A stretch of DNA of 64,000 nucleotides, taken from the NCBI RefSeq assembly GCF_045528445.1, contig NZ_JBGQQU010000003.1:76357-140356 (forward strand). Reading direction: 5' to 3'. Origin of the DNA: Desemzia sp045528445. GTDB taxonomy: Bacteria; Bacillota; Bacilli; Lactobacillales; Carnobacteriaceae. Below the pieces are notes generated by a model. That model was not told where the DNA came from, did not search any database, and saw only the letters and a program-made list of their open reading frames with translations. The position numbers and the translations under genes are program-made. This document shows, piece after piece, positions 33,519-43,769 of this stretch (position 1 is its first letter; each line of letters starts with the position of its first letter).

Positions 33519-34481
33519 TTAACTGACACCAATGACTTCTTTTTGATTGTCTTTTTGCAGCCACTTTTCAATATCCAGATCTGTTCCCAACACTTTGTGG
33601 GTTCCTTCAATAGTGTGCAGCTTTCCTTCACTATAATTTAACCCACTTGCAGCATAATCATAGGTTAGAGAAGTCCGTTTCTTTTCCAACACTGGATTTG
33701 GATGCGGAATGGCTGAAATCAATGATTTGGTATAAGGGTGTAAAGGATTGTTAAAAATCTCTTCTGTTGTCCCCGTTTCTAATAAATGTCCCAAATGCAA
33801 TACACCGATCCGATCAGAAATGTAGCGGACCATAGACAAATCATGTGCAATAAACAAATAGGCCACATTAGTTTCTTTTTGGATATCCTTCATCAAGTTC
33901 ACAATCTGAGCTTGAATAGAAACGTCCAACGCACTGATCGCTTCATCTGCAATAATGAGATCTGGATCCATGATCAATGCCCGAGCGATCCCGATCCGCT
34001 GCCGCTGTCCTCCTGAAAATTGATTGGGATAGCGATTGGCGAATTCACGAGATAAACCCACACGCTCTAATATCTCAATGACTTGCTCTTCTCTTTCCTT
34101 TTTAGAACCAGCCTTACCATGAATATCTAATCCTTGGGCAATAATATCCATGACGGTTTTTCTCGGGTTCAGACTAGCCATTGGATCTTGAAAGATCATT
34201 TGCATCTTAGTGCGCATCATATCATTCGTTTCTTTAGAGAGCTTCCCAGAGATGTCTTGTTCATTAAAGGTCATTTCACCATCTGTGATATCGTACAATC
34301 GAATAATCGAACGGCCGATAGTGGATTTTCCGCTACCTGATTCCCCAACTAACCCATAAGTTTCGCCTGGATAAATCTCAAAGGAAACTCCATCTACCGC
34401 TTTGACGGTAAATTTTCGACTGACTTTAAAGTGCTGCTTTAAGTTCTTCACGGAAAGTATAGGTTTCTTCAGTTCCGACAT
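33519..34481 (-). CDS. oppF: Oligopeptide ABC transporter ATP-binding protein OppF
   Basis: ATPase of the peptide importer. The 320-aa protein has Walker A GESGSGKS, the signature FSGGQRQR, Walker B LIIADEAISALD, and the C-terminal oligopeptide/dipeptide extension with NPLHPYTKSLISAIPHP. I chose the ATG at 34481 because AAGGAGG lies 9 nt upstream; an ATG at 34490 touches the ribosome binding site. The gene overlaps the end of oppD by 56 nt. It is the last gene of the opp operon, and a terminator follows. Confidence 0.94.
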   Translation of the reverse strand: MSELKKPILSVKNLKQHFKVSRKFTVKAVDGVSFEIYPGETYGLVGESGSGKSTIGRSIIRLYDITDGEMTFNEQDISGKLSKETNDMMRTKMQMIFQDPMASLNPRKTVMDIIAQGLDIHGKAGSKKEREEQVIEILERVGLSREFANRYPNQFSGGQRQRIGIARALIMDPDLIIADEAISALDVSIQAQIVNLMKDIQKETNVAYLFIAHDLSMVRYISDRIGVLHLGHLLETGTTEEIFNNPLHPYTKSLISAIPHPNPVLEKKRTSLTYDYAASGLNYSEGKLHTIEGTHKVLGTDLDIEKWLQKDNQKEVIGVS

Positions 34482-35550
34482 AGAGCTCATCCTCCTTCTT
34501 CATGCGTTCGATTCGTTCGAGCAGTTCTGCTGGTGGAGGACACACTGGAGCATTTTCTGCCAGCAGCCAAGTAGCTGCATAGTGCGTTTCGCTAATTTGA
34601 AACATTGGCGGCTCCAAACGGTGGTCTATATTGAGAGCATAGGGATTACGCGGCGCAAATGGATCACCTACCACTTCATGTTCTAAGTTTGGAGGATTCC
34701 CGGGGATAGATTCCAATTTGTCCGCTTTCGTTTCTAAATCAGGCATTGCCAGCAATAGACCCCAAGTATAAGGGTGTCTTGGTTCATAGAACACTTCGTT
34801 TACTGTCCCCGTTTCTACGATTCGTCCTGCATACATAACGTTTACATGATCCGCAACTTTCGCTACTACCCCTAAATCATGGGTAATGTAAATAACGGAG
34901 ATACCTGTTTTTTGTTGGATGGACTGAATCAATTCCAGAATCTTCGCTTGGATCGTTACGTCTAACGCCGTCGTCGGCTCATCACAAATGAGGACATCAG
35001 GATCACTGGCTAAAGCGATCGCGATCACTATCCGTTGGCGCATACCTCCAGAAAGCTGATGGGGATAATTGCTCATTCGAGCTTCTGCATCTGTTATCCC
35101 AACTAATTCCAACAACTCCAGCGCTTTAGCGTATGCTTCTTTTTTAGGGGTTTTGTAATGGATACGCATCCCTTCCATAATTTGCTTCCCAATATTCATT
35201 GTTGGATCAAGAGACGTCATAGGATCTTGGAAAACCATCGCGATATGCTTTCCATTGATGTTTTTTCGCATCTCTTTTTTAGAATACTCGAGCAGGTTTT
35301 TCGTTGTTTTTTGTCCATTTTCTTCGTAAGTGTATTCTATCGTTCCACTGTTTATTTTCCCATTGTTGCTTAGAATTCCCATGATCGTTTTAACGGTCAC
35401 TGATTTACCACTTCCTGATTCGCCAACGATCGCCAGAGTTTCCCCTTTGTATAAGTCCAAGTTGACTCCTCGAACGGCACTTACCAGTCCAGAAGATGTC
35501 TTAAAGGCGATCGATAAATCTCGTATTGACAATACTTTTTCTTTGCCCAT
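34426..35550 (-). CDS. oppD: Oligopeptide ABC transporter ATP-binding protein OppD
   Basis: The partner ATPase of OppF, 374 aa. Walker A GESGSGKS, signature LSGGMRQR, Walker B VLICDEPTTALDV, switch His in IYITHDLG, and the oppD-type C-terminal extension (PRHPYTWGLLLAMPDL, then CPPPAE). It contains a THDLGVVAKVADHVNVMYAG stretch common to OppD. It lies 5 nt after oppC and overlaps oppF, so the two ATPases are translated together. Confidence 0.95.
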   Translation of the reverse strand: MGKEKVLSIRDLSIAFKTSSGLVSAVRGVNLDLYKGETLAIVGESGSGKSVTVKTIMGILSNNGKINSGTIEYTYEENGQKTTKNLLEYSKKEMRKNINGKHIAMVFQDPMTSLDPTMNIGKQIMEGMRIHYKTPKKEAYAKALELLELVGITDAEARMSNYPHQLSGGMRQRIVIAIALASDPDVLICDEPTTALDVTIQAKILELIQSIQQKTGISVIYITHDLGVVAKVADHVNVMYAGRIVETGTVNEVFYEPRHPYTWGLLLAMPDLETKADKLESIPGNPPNLEHEVVGDPFAPRNPYALNIDHRLEPPMFQISETHYAATWLLAENAPVCPPPAELLERIERMKKEDELYVGTEETYTFREELKAAL

Positions 35551-35555
35551 GTTTT

Positions 35556-36593
35556 TTACACCTCTTTCAATGTTGGATCCAATGCATCGCGCAACCCATC
35601 TGCTAATAAGTTAAAGCTGAGCATCAAAACGGCTAAGACAATGACGGGAGGCACAATCATATAAAAATGTGTCGTTAAGGATTTGAAATTCTCTGAAATA
35701 AGAGATCCCAGTGAAGCCATTGGAACCGGAATCCCAATACCGACAAAAGCTAGAAAGGCTTCCGTAAAAATAGCGCTGGGAATAGAAAACATCGACATAA
35801 CGAGAAGCTGAGAGAAGATGTTGGGCAAAATTTCTTTGTACATGATAGGAAAGTCTTTTGCTCCCATTGTTCGTGCGGCCAATACATATTCGCTTTGCTT
35901 CAATTTCAACATCGAGGCTCTGGCGATACGACTCATACCGATCCAACCTGTCAATGCAATCGCGATCGTGATACTTAATAAGCCTGGTTTTAAGACAATG
36001 ATCAACAGAGTAACGACCACTAAGCTAGGGATACCATTTAGGATCTCCATAAAACGCTGCATGATCATATCGACTTTTCCGCCGTAGAAACCAGAAATCA
36101 TTCCGTAACTCATCCCGATCAATACATCAACAATTACCGCCACTAAAGCAATATAAAGCGAGATCCGCGTCCCTACCCAAGTCCGAGTAAATAAATCTCT
36201 TCCTAGAACATCTGTCCCGAACCAATGATAGACATCTGCTCCACCATCGATTTCCTCATATTTATTGACTTCCAGTTCGCCTGTTGAAGTTTTTAAGGTT
36301 TCTGTTCCATCAAAAATGCCTAATTTTTCAAGTCCTGGAATTCGCGGTGCCATACTTTCATGCCCTGTTATTTGCTGGTCATAAGTATACCCTGTTATTT
36401 CCGGACCAATAAGAGCCAAGGCTAAAATGATTAAGATACTGATAAAACCTAAAACGGCACCCTTATTTTTCAAGATCCGTTGAATGATCGTTTTCCAGAA
36501 AGACTCTCCTGAATACACTTCGTCGATCATCGCCGCTTTATTGTCATTCACAAACTCAAAATCATTTGGTAAAAATTCGATTGGTTTATCCAT
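35556..36593 (-). CDS. oppC: Oligopeptide ABC transporter permease OppC
   Basis: 345-aa inner permease with about six membrane segments. The N-terminal cytoplasmic stretch of about 45 residues is usual for OppC. The extracellular loop and the YHWFGTDVLGRDLFTRTWVGTR motif, and the EAA loop with ARTMGAKDFPIMYKEILPN, are clear family features. Its start overlaps the oppB end by 8 nt. It forms the channel together with OppB and is energised by OppD/OppF. Confidence 0.95.
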   Translation of the reverse strand: MDKPIEFLPNDFEFVNDNKAAMIDEVYSGESFWKTIIQRILKNKGAVLGFISILIILALALIGPEITGYTYDQQITGHESMAPRIPGLEKLGIFDGTETLKTSTGELEVNKYEEIDGGADVYHWFGTDVLGRDLFTRTWVGTRISLYIALVAVIVDVLIGMSYGMISGFYGGKVDMIMQRFMEILNGIPSLVVVTLLIIVLKPGLLSITIAIALTGWIGMSRIARASMLKLKQSEYVLAARTMGAKDFPIMYKEILPNIFSQLLVMSMFSIPSAIFTEAFLAFVGIGIPVPMASLGSLISENFKSLTTHFYMIVPPVIVLAVLMLSFNLLADGLRDALDPTLKEV

Positions 36594-37527
36594 TTGAACT
36601 CTCCTTTGCTAAACGTATCCTTGGATCCAGTACACCGTATAAAATATCCACCACCAGCATCACTCCGATATACAAGGCACTGTACACAAATGCTAATGAA
36701 ATAATGATATTGTAATCATTTGATTGAATGGCTTGTACCATCAATTGCCCGATTCCAGGAATGGAAAAAATTTTTTCGACTACTAAACTCCCCGTCATTA
36801 AACTTACTACTAAAGGACCAAGAACCGTCAAAATAGAAATCGACGCATTGCGCAATGCATGTGTAACAACTAATCGGGGACCAGATACACCTTTGCTTTC
36901 CACTAACTGAATGTAATCTGAATTTAAGACATCCAGCATTTCTGTTCGGGTAAAGCGTCCAACTGTCGCCATCACTGTCATACTTAACGCAACAGCCGGC
37001 AATAAATAAGCATTGATGCCATCTGCGGGGTTAAACAACATAGGAAATAATTTCAATTGGAACCCTAGGTAATAAGATAACCCTAAGGCAAATACATAAG
37101 AAGGAATCGAAACGCCTAAAACAGAGATAAAGGTAGCTAAAGAATCCCATACTGTATTGTGTTTTAATGCTGAAAACACACCTAAAAACAAGCCGATAAC
37201 GGCTCCGAGCACAATTGAAACCCCACCGACTGCAAGGGATATCGGCAATCGATTCTGAAGAAGGATGGATACATCTGTATCTTTTGAGATCGTGTAAGAT
37301 TTCCCGAAATCTCCCGTCAACATATTGACTAAGTAACGGCCAAATTGGACCGGAATCGGATCATTCAATCCATATTTTTCCATGATAAATCCTTGTTGTT
37401 CGATGGATAATCGTTCATCGTTAAAAGGTGATCCTGGAAGCAGCTGCATCAAAACAAATAACACCAGAATGATCACTAACAAAGTTAAAAAAGACATCAG
37501 TACTCTACGAGCAATATATTTTTTCAT
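36586..37527 (-). CDS. oppB: Oligopeptide ABC transporter permease OppB
   Basis: 313-aa inner permease with six membrane segments. Features: N-terminal ARRVLMSFLTLLVIILVLFVLMQLLPGSPF, the loop motif YGLNDPIPVQFGRYLVN and the EAA loop VESKGVSGPRLVVTHALRNA. It lies 152 nt after oppA, which is far enough to allow differential expression of the binding protein. The gap shows a poly-T stretch on the minus strand but no convincing stem. Confidence 0.95.
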   Translation of the reverse strand: MKKYIARRVLMSFLTLLVIILVLFVLMQLLPGSPFNDERLSIEQQGFIMEKYGLNDPIPVQFGRYLVNMLTGDFGKSYTISKDTDVSILLQNRLPISLAVGGVSIVLGAVIGLFLGVFSALKHNTVWDSLATFISVLGVSIPSYVFALGLSYYLGFQLKLFPMLFNPADGINAYLLPAVALSMTVMATVGRFTRTEMLDVLNSDYIQLVESKGVSGPRLVVTHALRNASISILTVLGPLVVSLMTGSLVVEKIFSIPGIGQLMVQAIQSNDYNIIISLAFVYSALYIGVMLVVDILYGVLDPRIRLAKESSNG

Positions 37528-37679
37528 AGTTATTTTCCTTTCGTTCGAAATAAAAATGCATTCTTTTTACATCGACACTAAACTATCAAAAAAAGGCATA
37601 CAATGAATAATCCAAAACAGTTCTACTAACCGCTTGATATTCTCTTGTACACCTTTCTTTCAGCATGCATTAAAAACGG

Positions 37680-39335
37680 TTATTCTTTTACTGCATGTTT
37701 CATGATTCTTGATACACCAACAGAGTGGAAATCAACACCTGAAACATTGCTCTTGATCATTACAGCATTTCCTTTCTGGTATACTGGAAGAATACCAGCG
37801 TCTTCAAGAATGATGCTTTCTGCTTCTTGCAATGCAGCCCATCTTCCTTCTACATCAAGTGACAATTCACCGTCTAAAGAAGAATTAACCAGTTCATCAT
37901 ATTTTTCATTTGACCAGAAACCTTTATTGTTCCCAGAGTCTGTTAAGAATAAATCTGCATAAGTCATTGGGTCTGCATAGTCTGGACCCCAACGAGTTAA
38001 TCCTAATTCGTAATCACCTGTGTTCATACGATCCAATCTTGTTTTCTTAGGCATTTGCTCGATTTCGACCGTAACGCCATCTAGATTTTCTTCAATCTGT
38101 GATTTCAACACTTGAGCCACATTGATAGAACTTTCTGTATCTTCAATAATCATTGTAAATGTAAAGCTGTCTTTTCCTAATTCTTCTTTAGCTAATGCCA
38201 AGGATTCTTGTGCAGCAGCTGGATCATAAGCCAAGTAAGTTCCTGCCGTATCGCGGAAATCAACTCCTTCAGCATCTACTGCCAACCCATCTGGTACCAT
38301 GTAATCAGCTGGTACAGAACCATCTTTTAAGACTGTTTCAGCAATATAATCTTTATCAAATGCTTGTGCTAGTGCTTTTCTCAAGTTGGCATTTTCCAAC
38401 CCAGGTACTTTCGTATTTGGCGAAATATACCATAGATACCCAGCTTGAATCGTTTGGAATTCTGGATCTTCTTTGAACAAGTCAACTTGCTCTCCAGCTA
38501 ACGTCACCACATCTAAATCCCCATTTTGGTAAGACAACATAGCTTGTTGAGTATCTTTAATGACTTGGTATTTGATTCCGTCTAAATTAACGCTATCTGC
38601 ATCAAAGTAATCTGGATTTTTTTCCAATTCGATGGTTGTTGCAGCGGGTTCGTATGAAGTGATTTCAAACGCTCCATTTGCAAGTAGTGTATCCGGGGAT
38701 GTTCCATAGTTTTCTCCAGCTTCTTCAAAGAATTCTTGGTTCATCGGGAAGAATGATGGAAAAGCCATTAAGCTTTCAAAGAAAGGAACTGGATGAGTCA
38801 ATTTGACTTCCAATGTTTTCTCATCAATTGCAGTTACCCCTAATTCATCTGGTGCTTTTTCTCCTGCAGAAATTTCATTAGCATTTTCTACACCAGCAAT
38901 TCCCATAATGTAGTAATATTCACTGGCAGTATCCGGATCTGCTAAACGTTGCCAAGCATAAACAAAATCATCTGCAGTGACAGAGGTTCCGTTAGACCAT
39001 ACTGCATCTTTCAACGTGAACGTGTATGTTAACCCATCTTCGCTGACATCTGTTGCTTCAGCTAATGAAGGAATCGCTACTCCTTTAGAATCCAATGTAT
39101 ACAATCCTTCAATCGTATTGGCAATTACTTCAAATGAAGTTCCATCAGTTGCCATTTGTGGATCCATAGAAGCTACTTCTACATCTACTTGAACATTCAA
39201 TACTCCTCCGCCTGCAGTTTCTGTAGCATTGGCATTTCCTTCTGCTTCTTCTGAACTAGTTCCTCCACATGCCGCTAATACCAACATGGATGTCATTCCG
39301 GCAATAAACAAACTGAATCGTTTTGTCTTTTTCAT
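37680..39335 (-). CDS. oppA: Oligopeptide-binding lipoprotein OppA
   Basis: The 551-aa peptide-binding protein has a lipoprotein signal (KKTKRF, hydrophobic stretch, lipobox LAAC with Cys at about 23), then an SBP family 5 domain: YTFTLKDAVWSNGTSVTADDFVYAWQRL is the family signature, followed by TLEVKLTHPVPFF and RKALAQAFDKDYI. It delivers peptides to OppBC. GGGGG stands 9 nt before the ATG. It is the first gene of the opp operon, behind a strong promoter. A second paralogue lies at 55100-56740. Confidence 0.95.
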   Translation of the reverse strand: MKKTKRFSLFIAGMTSMLVLAACGGTSSEEAEGNANATETAGGGVLNVQVDVEVASMDPQMATDGTSFEVIANTIEGLYTLDSKGVAIPSLAEATDVSEDGLTYTFTLKDAVWSNGTSVTADDFVYAWQRLADPDTASEYYYIMGIAGVENANEISAGEKAPDELGVTAIDEKTLEVKLTHPVPFFESLMAFPSFFPMNQEFFEEAGENYGTSPDTLLANGAFEITSYEPAATTIELEKNPDYFDADSVNLDGIKYQVIKDTQQAMLSYQNGDLDVVTLAGEQVDLFKEDPEFQTIQAGYLWYISPNTKVPGLENANLRKALAQAFDKDYIAETVLKDGSVPADYMVPDGLAVDAEGVDFRDTAGTYLAYDPAAAQESLALAKEELGKDSFTFTMIIEDTESSINVAQVLKSQIEENLDGVTVEIEQMPKKTRLDRMNTGDYELGLTRWGPDYADPMTYADLFLTDSGNNKGFWSNEKYDELVNSSLDGELSLDVEGRWAALQEAESIILEDAGILPVYQKGNAVMIKSNVSGVDFHSVGVSRIMKHAVKE

Positions 39336-39411
39336 TAAGTTTTCCCCCTGTACCCTTTTTAATTGCCAAGATTAAAACAATATTAAAATACTATTAAATA
39401 ATAATAATCTG

Positions 39412-39440
39412 ATTATAATTTAATTAGAATAAAACGTCAA
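39412..39440 (-). promoter_or_regulatory. Strong sigma-A promoter of the opp operon
   Basis: Minus-strand TTGACG (39435-39440), 17 nt, TATAAT (39412-39417). About 77 nt of leader precede oppA. Confidence 0.8.
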
Positions 39441-39692
39441 CAAAATGTTGAATTTTATTTTTTGCAGGTAGTTGATGATGAACAGTCTTATTTATATATA
39501 GAAACCTTGTAATAGAGCTGATTAACACAATTTTGAATACGCAATTAATTATTAGAAATAAATTAAAATCAATTCCCGTAGATTTACTAATCGATTCTAA
39601 TGAAACAGTAGACTAACTTTTCACACTTTAGTAGTCGCAGAAATCTTTCATGAGTACTGACCTCGTTCTCCTTACCGGTATTTCAAAATAAA

Positions 39693-39735
39693 CCCACAAA
39701 AGCCCCTTCTGCATCATGCAGAGGGGGCCCTTTAA
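39693..39735 (-). terminator. Terminator of the PPK2 gene
   Basis: On the minus strand GCCCCCTCTGCAT pairs with ATGCAGAAGGGGC with one mismatch, followed by TTTTG. Confidence 0.8.
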
Positions 39736-39757
39736 AGACTTCTTCATACTTTATTTC

Positions 39758-40633
39758 TCAGGTGTCTTGTTCTCTTTCTTCTTCTAATCGCTGAATTTCT
39801 TTTTCCAACTGTTCTTTATCTTCATCTGTCATCACGGGAAACTTTGGATCCTGTTTTTCGATCACATTTATCATGATCTCCGCTGCAAGATAACGCGTAT
39901 ACCAACCATCATCAGCAGGTAATATATACCACGGTGCATATTCTGTCGAGGTTTTATTCAAGATTTTTCCATATGCTTCCTGGTAAGTATCCCATTTTTG
40001 ACGGTCATCTATATCGCTGAATGAAAACTCCCAATTTTTTTCCGGCGTTTTCATACGTTCCAACAGCCGCTCCCGCTGTTTTTCCTCCGATACATTCAAG
40101 AAAAATTTAACCACTGGAAAACCGCTCTCTACCATATACTTTTCAAAATCATTGACTTGTCGACACCGGACTTCCCAAGCATCATGATCGTCCTCGCTGG
40201 AAGGCATCGGGATACTTTCTTCTTCTCCGTACACAATCGGAGACAGCAAATCTTCATAGTAAGAGCGATTTAAGATAGCAATCTGCCCTCTTTCAGGCAT
40301 CCCTTTGTGGACACGCCATAAAAAGTCATGTTTCATGTCTTCTTCAGTTGGTTTTTTAGTAGATGTTACTTTTAATCCTTGCGGCATCAAATGAGAAAAG
40401 ATAAAGGTAATGATCTCATCTTTTCCTGCTGCATCAATCGCTTGCAACACTACTAAGATTCCTTTTTTTTCTTCTGCATGCAGTCGCAATTGCCATTCTC
40501 TTAATTGTTCCACACTTTCAGGAATCAATTTTTCTTTGATCTCTTCTTCTGTATAATCAGGATTTTCTTTTTCAGCCAGTTCTGCTAAATTTACATTTTC
40601 TTCAGGTTTTATAAGGTATTTAGAAATATCCAT
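39758..40633 (-). CDS. Polyphosphate kinase 2 family protein
   Basis: The 291-aa protein is of the PPK2 family, which moves phosphate between polyphosphate and nucleotides (AMP/ADP or GDP/GMP). Walker A-like VLQAIDAAGKDEI (62-73), the lid/Walker B-like IAILNRSYYEDLL and the basic KQRERLLERMKTPEKNWEF region are present. The acidic/charged C-terminal tail is usual. Class I (NDP phosphorylation) and class II/III (NMP) cannot be told apart by eye. It lies 60 nt downstream of the P-type ATPase gene and may be cotranscribed with it. Confidence 0.88.
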   Translation of the reverse strand: MDISKYLIKPEENVNLAELAEKENPDYTEEEIKEKLIPESVEQLREWQLRLHAEEKKGILVVLQAIDAAGKDEIITFIFSHLMPQGLKVTSTKKPTEEDMKHDFLWRVHKGMPERGQIAILNRSYYEDLLSPIVYGEEESIPMPSSEDDHDAWEVRCRQVNDFEKYMVESGFPVVKFFLNVSEEKQRERLLERMKTPEKNWEFSFSDIDDRQKWDTYQEAYGKILNKTSTEYAPWYILPADDGWYTRYLAAEIMINVIEKQDPKFPVMTDEDKEQLEKEIQRLEEEREQDT

Positions 40634-40692
40634 TTTTATTTCCCTCCTTTTAAGCTACTTGTCTTTGCTACCAGATTTAGGACAAAAATGCT

Positions 40693-43347
40693 TTAACCTA
40701 AGAAACTGCCACCCATTTTCTTCATCACTACTTTTTCAATTTCCACCACGACAATGATCATAATGGACAAAACAGCTGCAATTAGCCAATATTCCCAACT
40801 TAAAGTCACCAGATTAAAAATCGACGCTAGAAACGGAACTACTGCTACTACTGTGGTAGCTGCGAAAGAAAATAAAGTTGTCCAAAAAACCGTTTTATTC
40901 TCTGTAATGCCTGCATTAAAGATGGAATCATTTGTTCGCGCCACAAATATATGAATGACAGAAGACCATCCTAGAACTAAAAAGGCCAATGTTTGAGCTA
41001 CCTCTAAGGAAGGTTCAATAGCAGCATTCAGCGCCAGATTTTCTCCAATATAAAAGGCAATTAATGTGATAACTGTAAACGTGGCAGCTGCAATCGCGAT
41101 TCTGCGGTAGCCTCCATGCGCAAAGATACTTTCATTTTTATGAACAGGATCACGCTTCATAATATTGGCTTCCGCTTTTTCCCGACTCAAACCAAACCCC
41201 GGTATCCCGTCCGCAATGACGTTGATAAACAACAACTGAATAGAAGTTAATGGAGTTCCCCAACCAATCAATACGGCAATCAACATAACAAGAATTTCAG
41301 CCACATTGGCAGAAAGCAGGTAATAGACTGTTTTTTTGATATTGTCATACACTCGACGACCTTCTTCAACGGCATGAACAATCGTCGCAAAGTTATCATC
41401 CGTCAAAATCATGTCAGAAGCATTCTTCGCTACTTCTGTTCCATTCTCTCCCATTGCTGTTCCTACATCTGCTGCTTGAAGAGAAGGAGCATCGTTGACA
41501 CCGTCTCCTGTCATGGCCACGACGTCCCCTCTGTGTTGCCAAGCTTCTACAATACGGATTTTATCTTCAGGAGATACTCGTGCATAAACAGAAAAGTTTT
41601 CGATTTGTTCGTTTAAATCTTCATCAGACAGTTCTTGCATCTCTTTTCCAGTGATGGTTTTGTCACCGTCACGGAAAATATCGATCTCTTTGGCAATAGC
41701 CGTAGCTGTAACGGCATGATCCCCAGTAATCATTATTGGACGTATCCCAGCTTCACGCGCTTCTTGAACTGCTTGCCTACTTTCTTCTCTTGGCGGATCA
41801 ATCATTCCCACGATTCCGGCAAAAGTCATATCTTTCTCCAGTTCTTCATCATCAAGGTTATTGGGCTTACTGTCCATAAATTTGTACGATACCCCTATGA
41901 TCCGTAACGCTTTTTCAGCAAAGGCATCATGAATATCGCCAGCATTTTGATCGTATTCTTTTTCAACAGCTGCCTCATCTAAAGGTATTCGATCAAACGC
42001 TCCTTTTGTGATGGCTACATATTTATTTTCATATTTGTGAACGGTTGTCATTCGTTTTCGATCCGAGTCAAATGGAATCTCATGAACACGTTCGTACTTT
42101 TCATCCAATTGTTCTTTTGACCACTCTTTGTCCTCCAGCAACTGAATAATAGCTGCTTCTGTCGGATCTCCGGAAATAGTATTTTCTTCCTCTTCTAGCT
42201 CTTTGACTCGAGCATTGGAAGCCAATCCCATCATTTTGATCAGCCAGTCTTCATCGTCATTAAATTCCTCTTCTGCTGTTTTGGGCTCATGAGAAACAGC
42301 CCAGATTCTTTGAATCGTCATTTGGTTTTTAGTTAATGTCCCAGTCTTATCTGAAGCGATGATTGAAGCACTCCCAAGCGTTTCTACTGCTGGAATATTC
42401 CGAATGATCGCATTTCTCTTCACCATATTTTGAACACCATAAGCTAGTGAAAGGGTCACAATGACCGGCAACGTTTCTGGTACGGCTGCAATAGCTAGAG
42501 ATACGGCAGTCATCAAATTATCTAAAATGTTAATATTGCTTGTGAAAAAGTTTAAACCAAAAATAATTGCACCTGCGATAAAGGCTACCACAGCCAGTTT
42601 TTTTGCTAAACTATCTACTCGTAGTTGTAAAGGCGTTTTGCCTTGGTTGGAATCGGTCAATAACCCGGCAATAGATCCCATTGCACTATCCATCCCAACA
42701 CCCACTACGATCCCTTTTCCATTTCCATTCGTCACAACTGTACCCGAGAAAGCTGTATTTAACACATCTCCAGTAGAAGCATCTTTTTCAACTTGGGCAT
42801 TCGGATCTTTATCGACCGGAACACTCTCTCCGGTCAAAGAAGCTTCATCTACTTGCAGATTATTGGATTCGATTAAACGCACATCTGCATCTACTTTATC
42901 TCCAGCTTGAAGCACTAAAATATCTCCCTGAACGATTTCACTGGCATCGATTTCTTGCTCTTTTCCTTCACGAATGACTTTTGAAACCGGCGAGGAAAGA
43001 TTTTTTAAAGAATCTAACGCATCTTCTGCTTTGCCTTCTTGATGAATAGAAATCGTCATATTAATGGCAATAATTATGAAGATAACAATAGGTTCCGAAA
43101 ATCCATGAGAAGGGTCAGACAAAGAAATGTATAGTGATAAGAAACCAGCAAACACTAAAATAAGATTCATCACATCTTTAAACTGTTCTGCAATCCGAGC
43201 AAATAAAGACTTCTTCTCTGATTCTTCAAACTCATTCTTCCCATATTCTTCCCGATTGGCTTCTACTTGTTGTGTGTCCAGACCTTTCTCGATATCAACC
43301 TTTAGTTCCTCTGCGATCTTCTTTAGTTCTTCTGTTTTGTAATCCAA
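40693..43347 (-). CDS. P-type calcium-type ATPase (P2 family)
   Basis: An 884-aa P-type ATPase that moves cations with ATP. Actuator motif LTGESVPV (171-178), phosphorylation site D333 in SDKTGTLTK, nucleotide domain with KGAFDR, hinge MTGDGVNDAPSL, and ten predicted membrane segments. M4 has AAVPETLPVIVTLSL, as in SERCA/PMCA-type pumps, so Ca2+ (or Mn2+) export is likely. The start is TTG with AGGGGG 8 nt upstream. The C-terminal domain is short, without a calmodulin-like extension. It is the first gene of a likely two-gene unit with PPK2. Confidence 0.9.
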   Translation of the reverse strand: MDYKTEELKKIAEELKVDIEKGLDTQQVEANREEYGKNEFEESEKKSLFARIAEQFKDVMNLILVFAGFLSLYISLSDPSHGFSEPIVIFIIIAINMTISIHQEGKAEDALDSLKNLSSPVSKVIREGKEQEIDASEIVQGDILVLQAGDKVDADVRLIESNNLQVDEASLTGESVPVDKDPNAQVEKDASTGDVLNTAFSGTVVTNGNGKGIVVGVGMDSAMGSIAGLLTDSNQGKTPLQLRVDSLAKKLAVVAFIAGAIIFGLNFFTSNINILDNLMTAVSLAIAAVPETLPVIVTLSLAYGVQNMVKRNAIIRNIPAVETLGSASIIASDKTGTLTKNQMTIQRIWAVSHEPKTAEEEFNDDEDWLIKMMGLASNARVKELEEEENTISGDPTEAAIIQLLEDKEWSKEQLDEKYERVHEIPFDSDRKRMTTVHKYENKYVAITKGAFDRIPLDEAAVEKEYDQNAGDIHDAFAEKALRIIGVSYKFMDSKPNNLDDEELEKDMTFAGIVGMIDPPREESRQAVQEAREAGIRPIMITGDHAVTATAIAKEIDIFRDGDKTITGKEMQELSDEDLNEQIENFSVYARVSPEDKIRIVEAWQHRGDVVAMTGDGVNDAPSLQAADVGTAMGENGTEVAKNASDMILTDDNFATIVHAVEEGRRVYDNIKKTVYYLLSANVAEILVMLIAVLIGWGTPLTSIQLLFINVIADGIPGFGLSREKAEANIMKRDPVHKNESIFAHGGYRRIAIAAATFTVITLIAFYIGENLALNAAIEPSLEVAQTLAFLVLGWSSVIHIFVARTNDSIFNAGITENKTVFWTTLFSFAATTVVAVVPFLASIFNLVTLSWEYWLIAAVLSIMIIVVVEIEKVVMKKMGGSFLG

Positions 43348-43641
43348 ACAGTCGTCCCCCTAGATAAGTTTGTGTTCCCCTTCTTTCTCCTACTGAAAAA
43401 GCAAGCATTCACTTTGAATTTATTGTAAAGAAAATCAGGATGATTTTGAAGTCAGACAACTTGTAAAATCAAGCTTTGTTGTTTGAACTAGTTTAATTTG
43501 ACGGGCTGCTCTAAATCTGCATATTTTCATCATAAAATGTTCATATTCTTCTTTTATACTTATTTCATACCAAAAAGAAACATCCCTAATTTCTTATTTC
43601 TTTTTTACTCCTCCAAACTAAAAAAGAAAACCTTACCCTGT

Positions 43642-43677
43642 AAAAACCAGGCCAATACTTTGTTGGTCTGGTTTTTT
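43642..43677 (+). terminator. Orphan intrinsic terminator in the 43348-43769 interval
   Basis: AAAAACCAGGCCAA pairs with TTGGTCTGGTTTTT (one bulge), followed by ATTTGCC. No gene ends here on either strand. It may end a small RNA or be a leader element of the glycosyltransferase gene. TATACT at 43555-43560 is a candidate -10. The rest of the 422-bp interval shows nothing else I can name. Confidence 0.6.
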
Positions 43678-43769
43678 ATTTGCCATAAGGCGTTTTAATG
43701 GATTTTTTTCCATTTTGTTCTTATCATTGAATAGAAGCTTAAAAAAAGAAGAAAAGAGGAGAGCTTGTT

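Larger units (their letters stand above)
39336..39757. other. Interval between PPK2 gene and opp operon
   Basis: 422 bp, very A/T-rich. It holds the oppA promoter (39412-39440) and the PPK2 terminator (39696-39735). I see no further gene, hairpin array or operator in 39441-39695. Confidence 0.6.
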
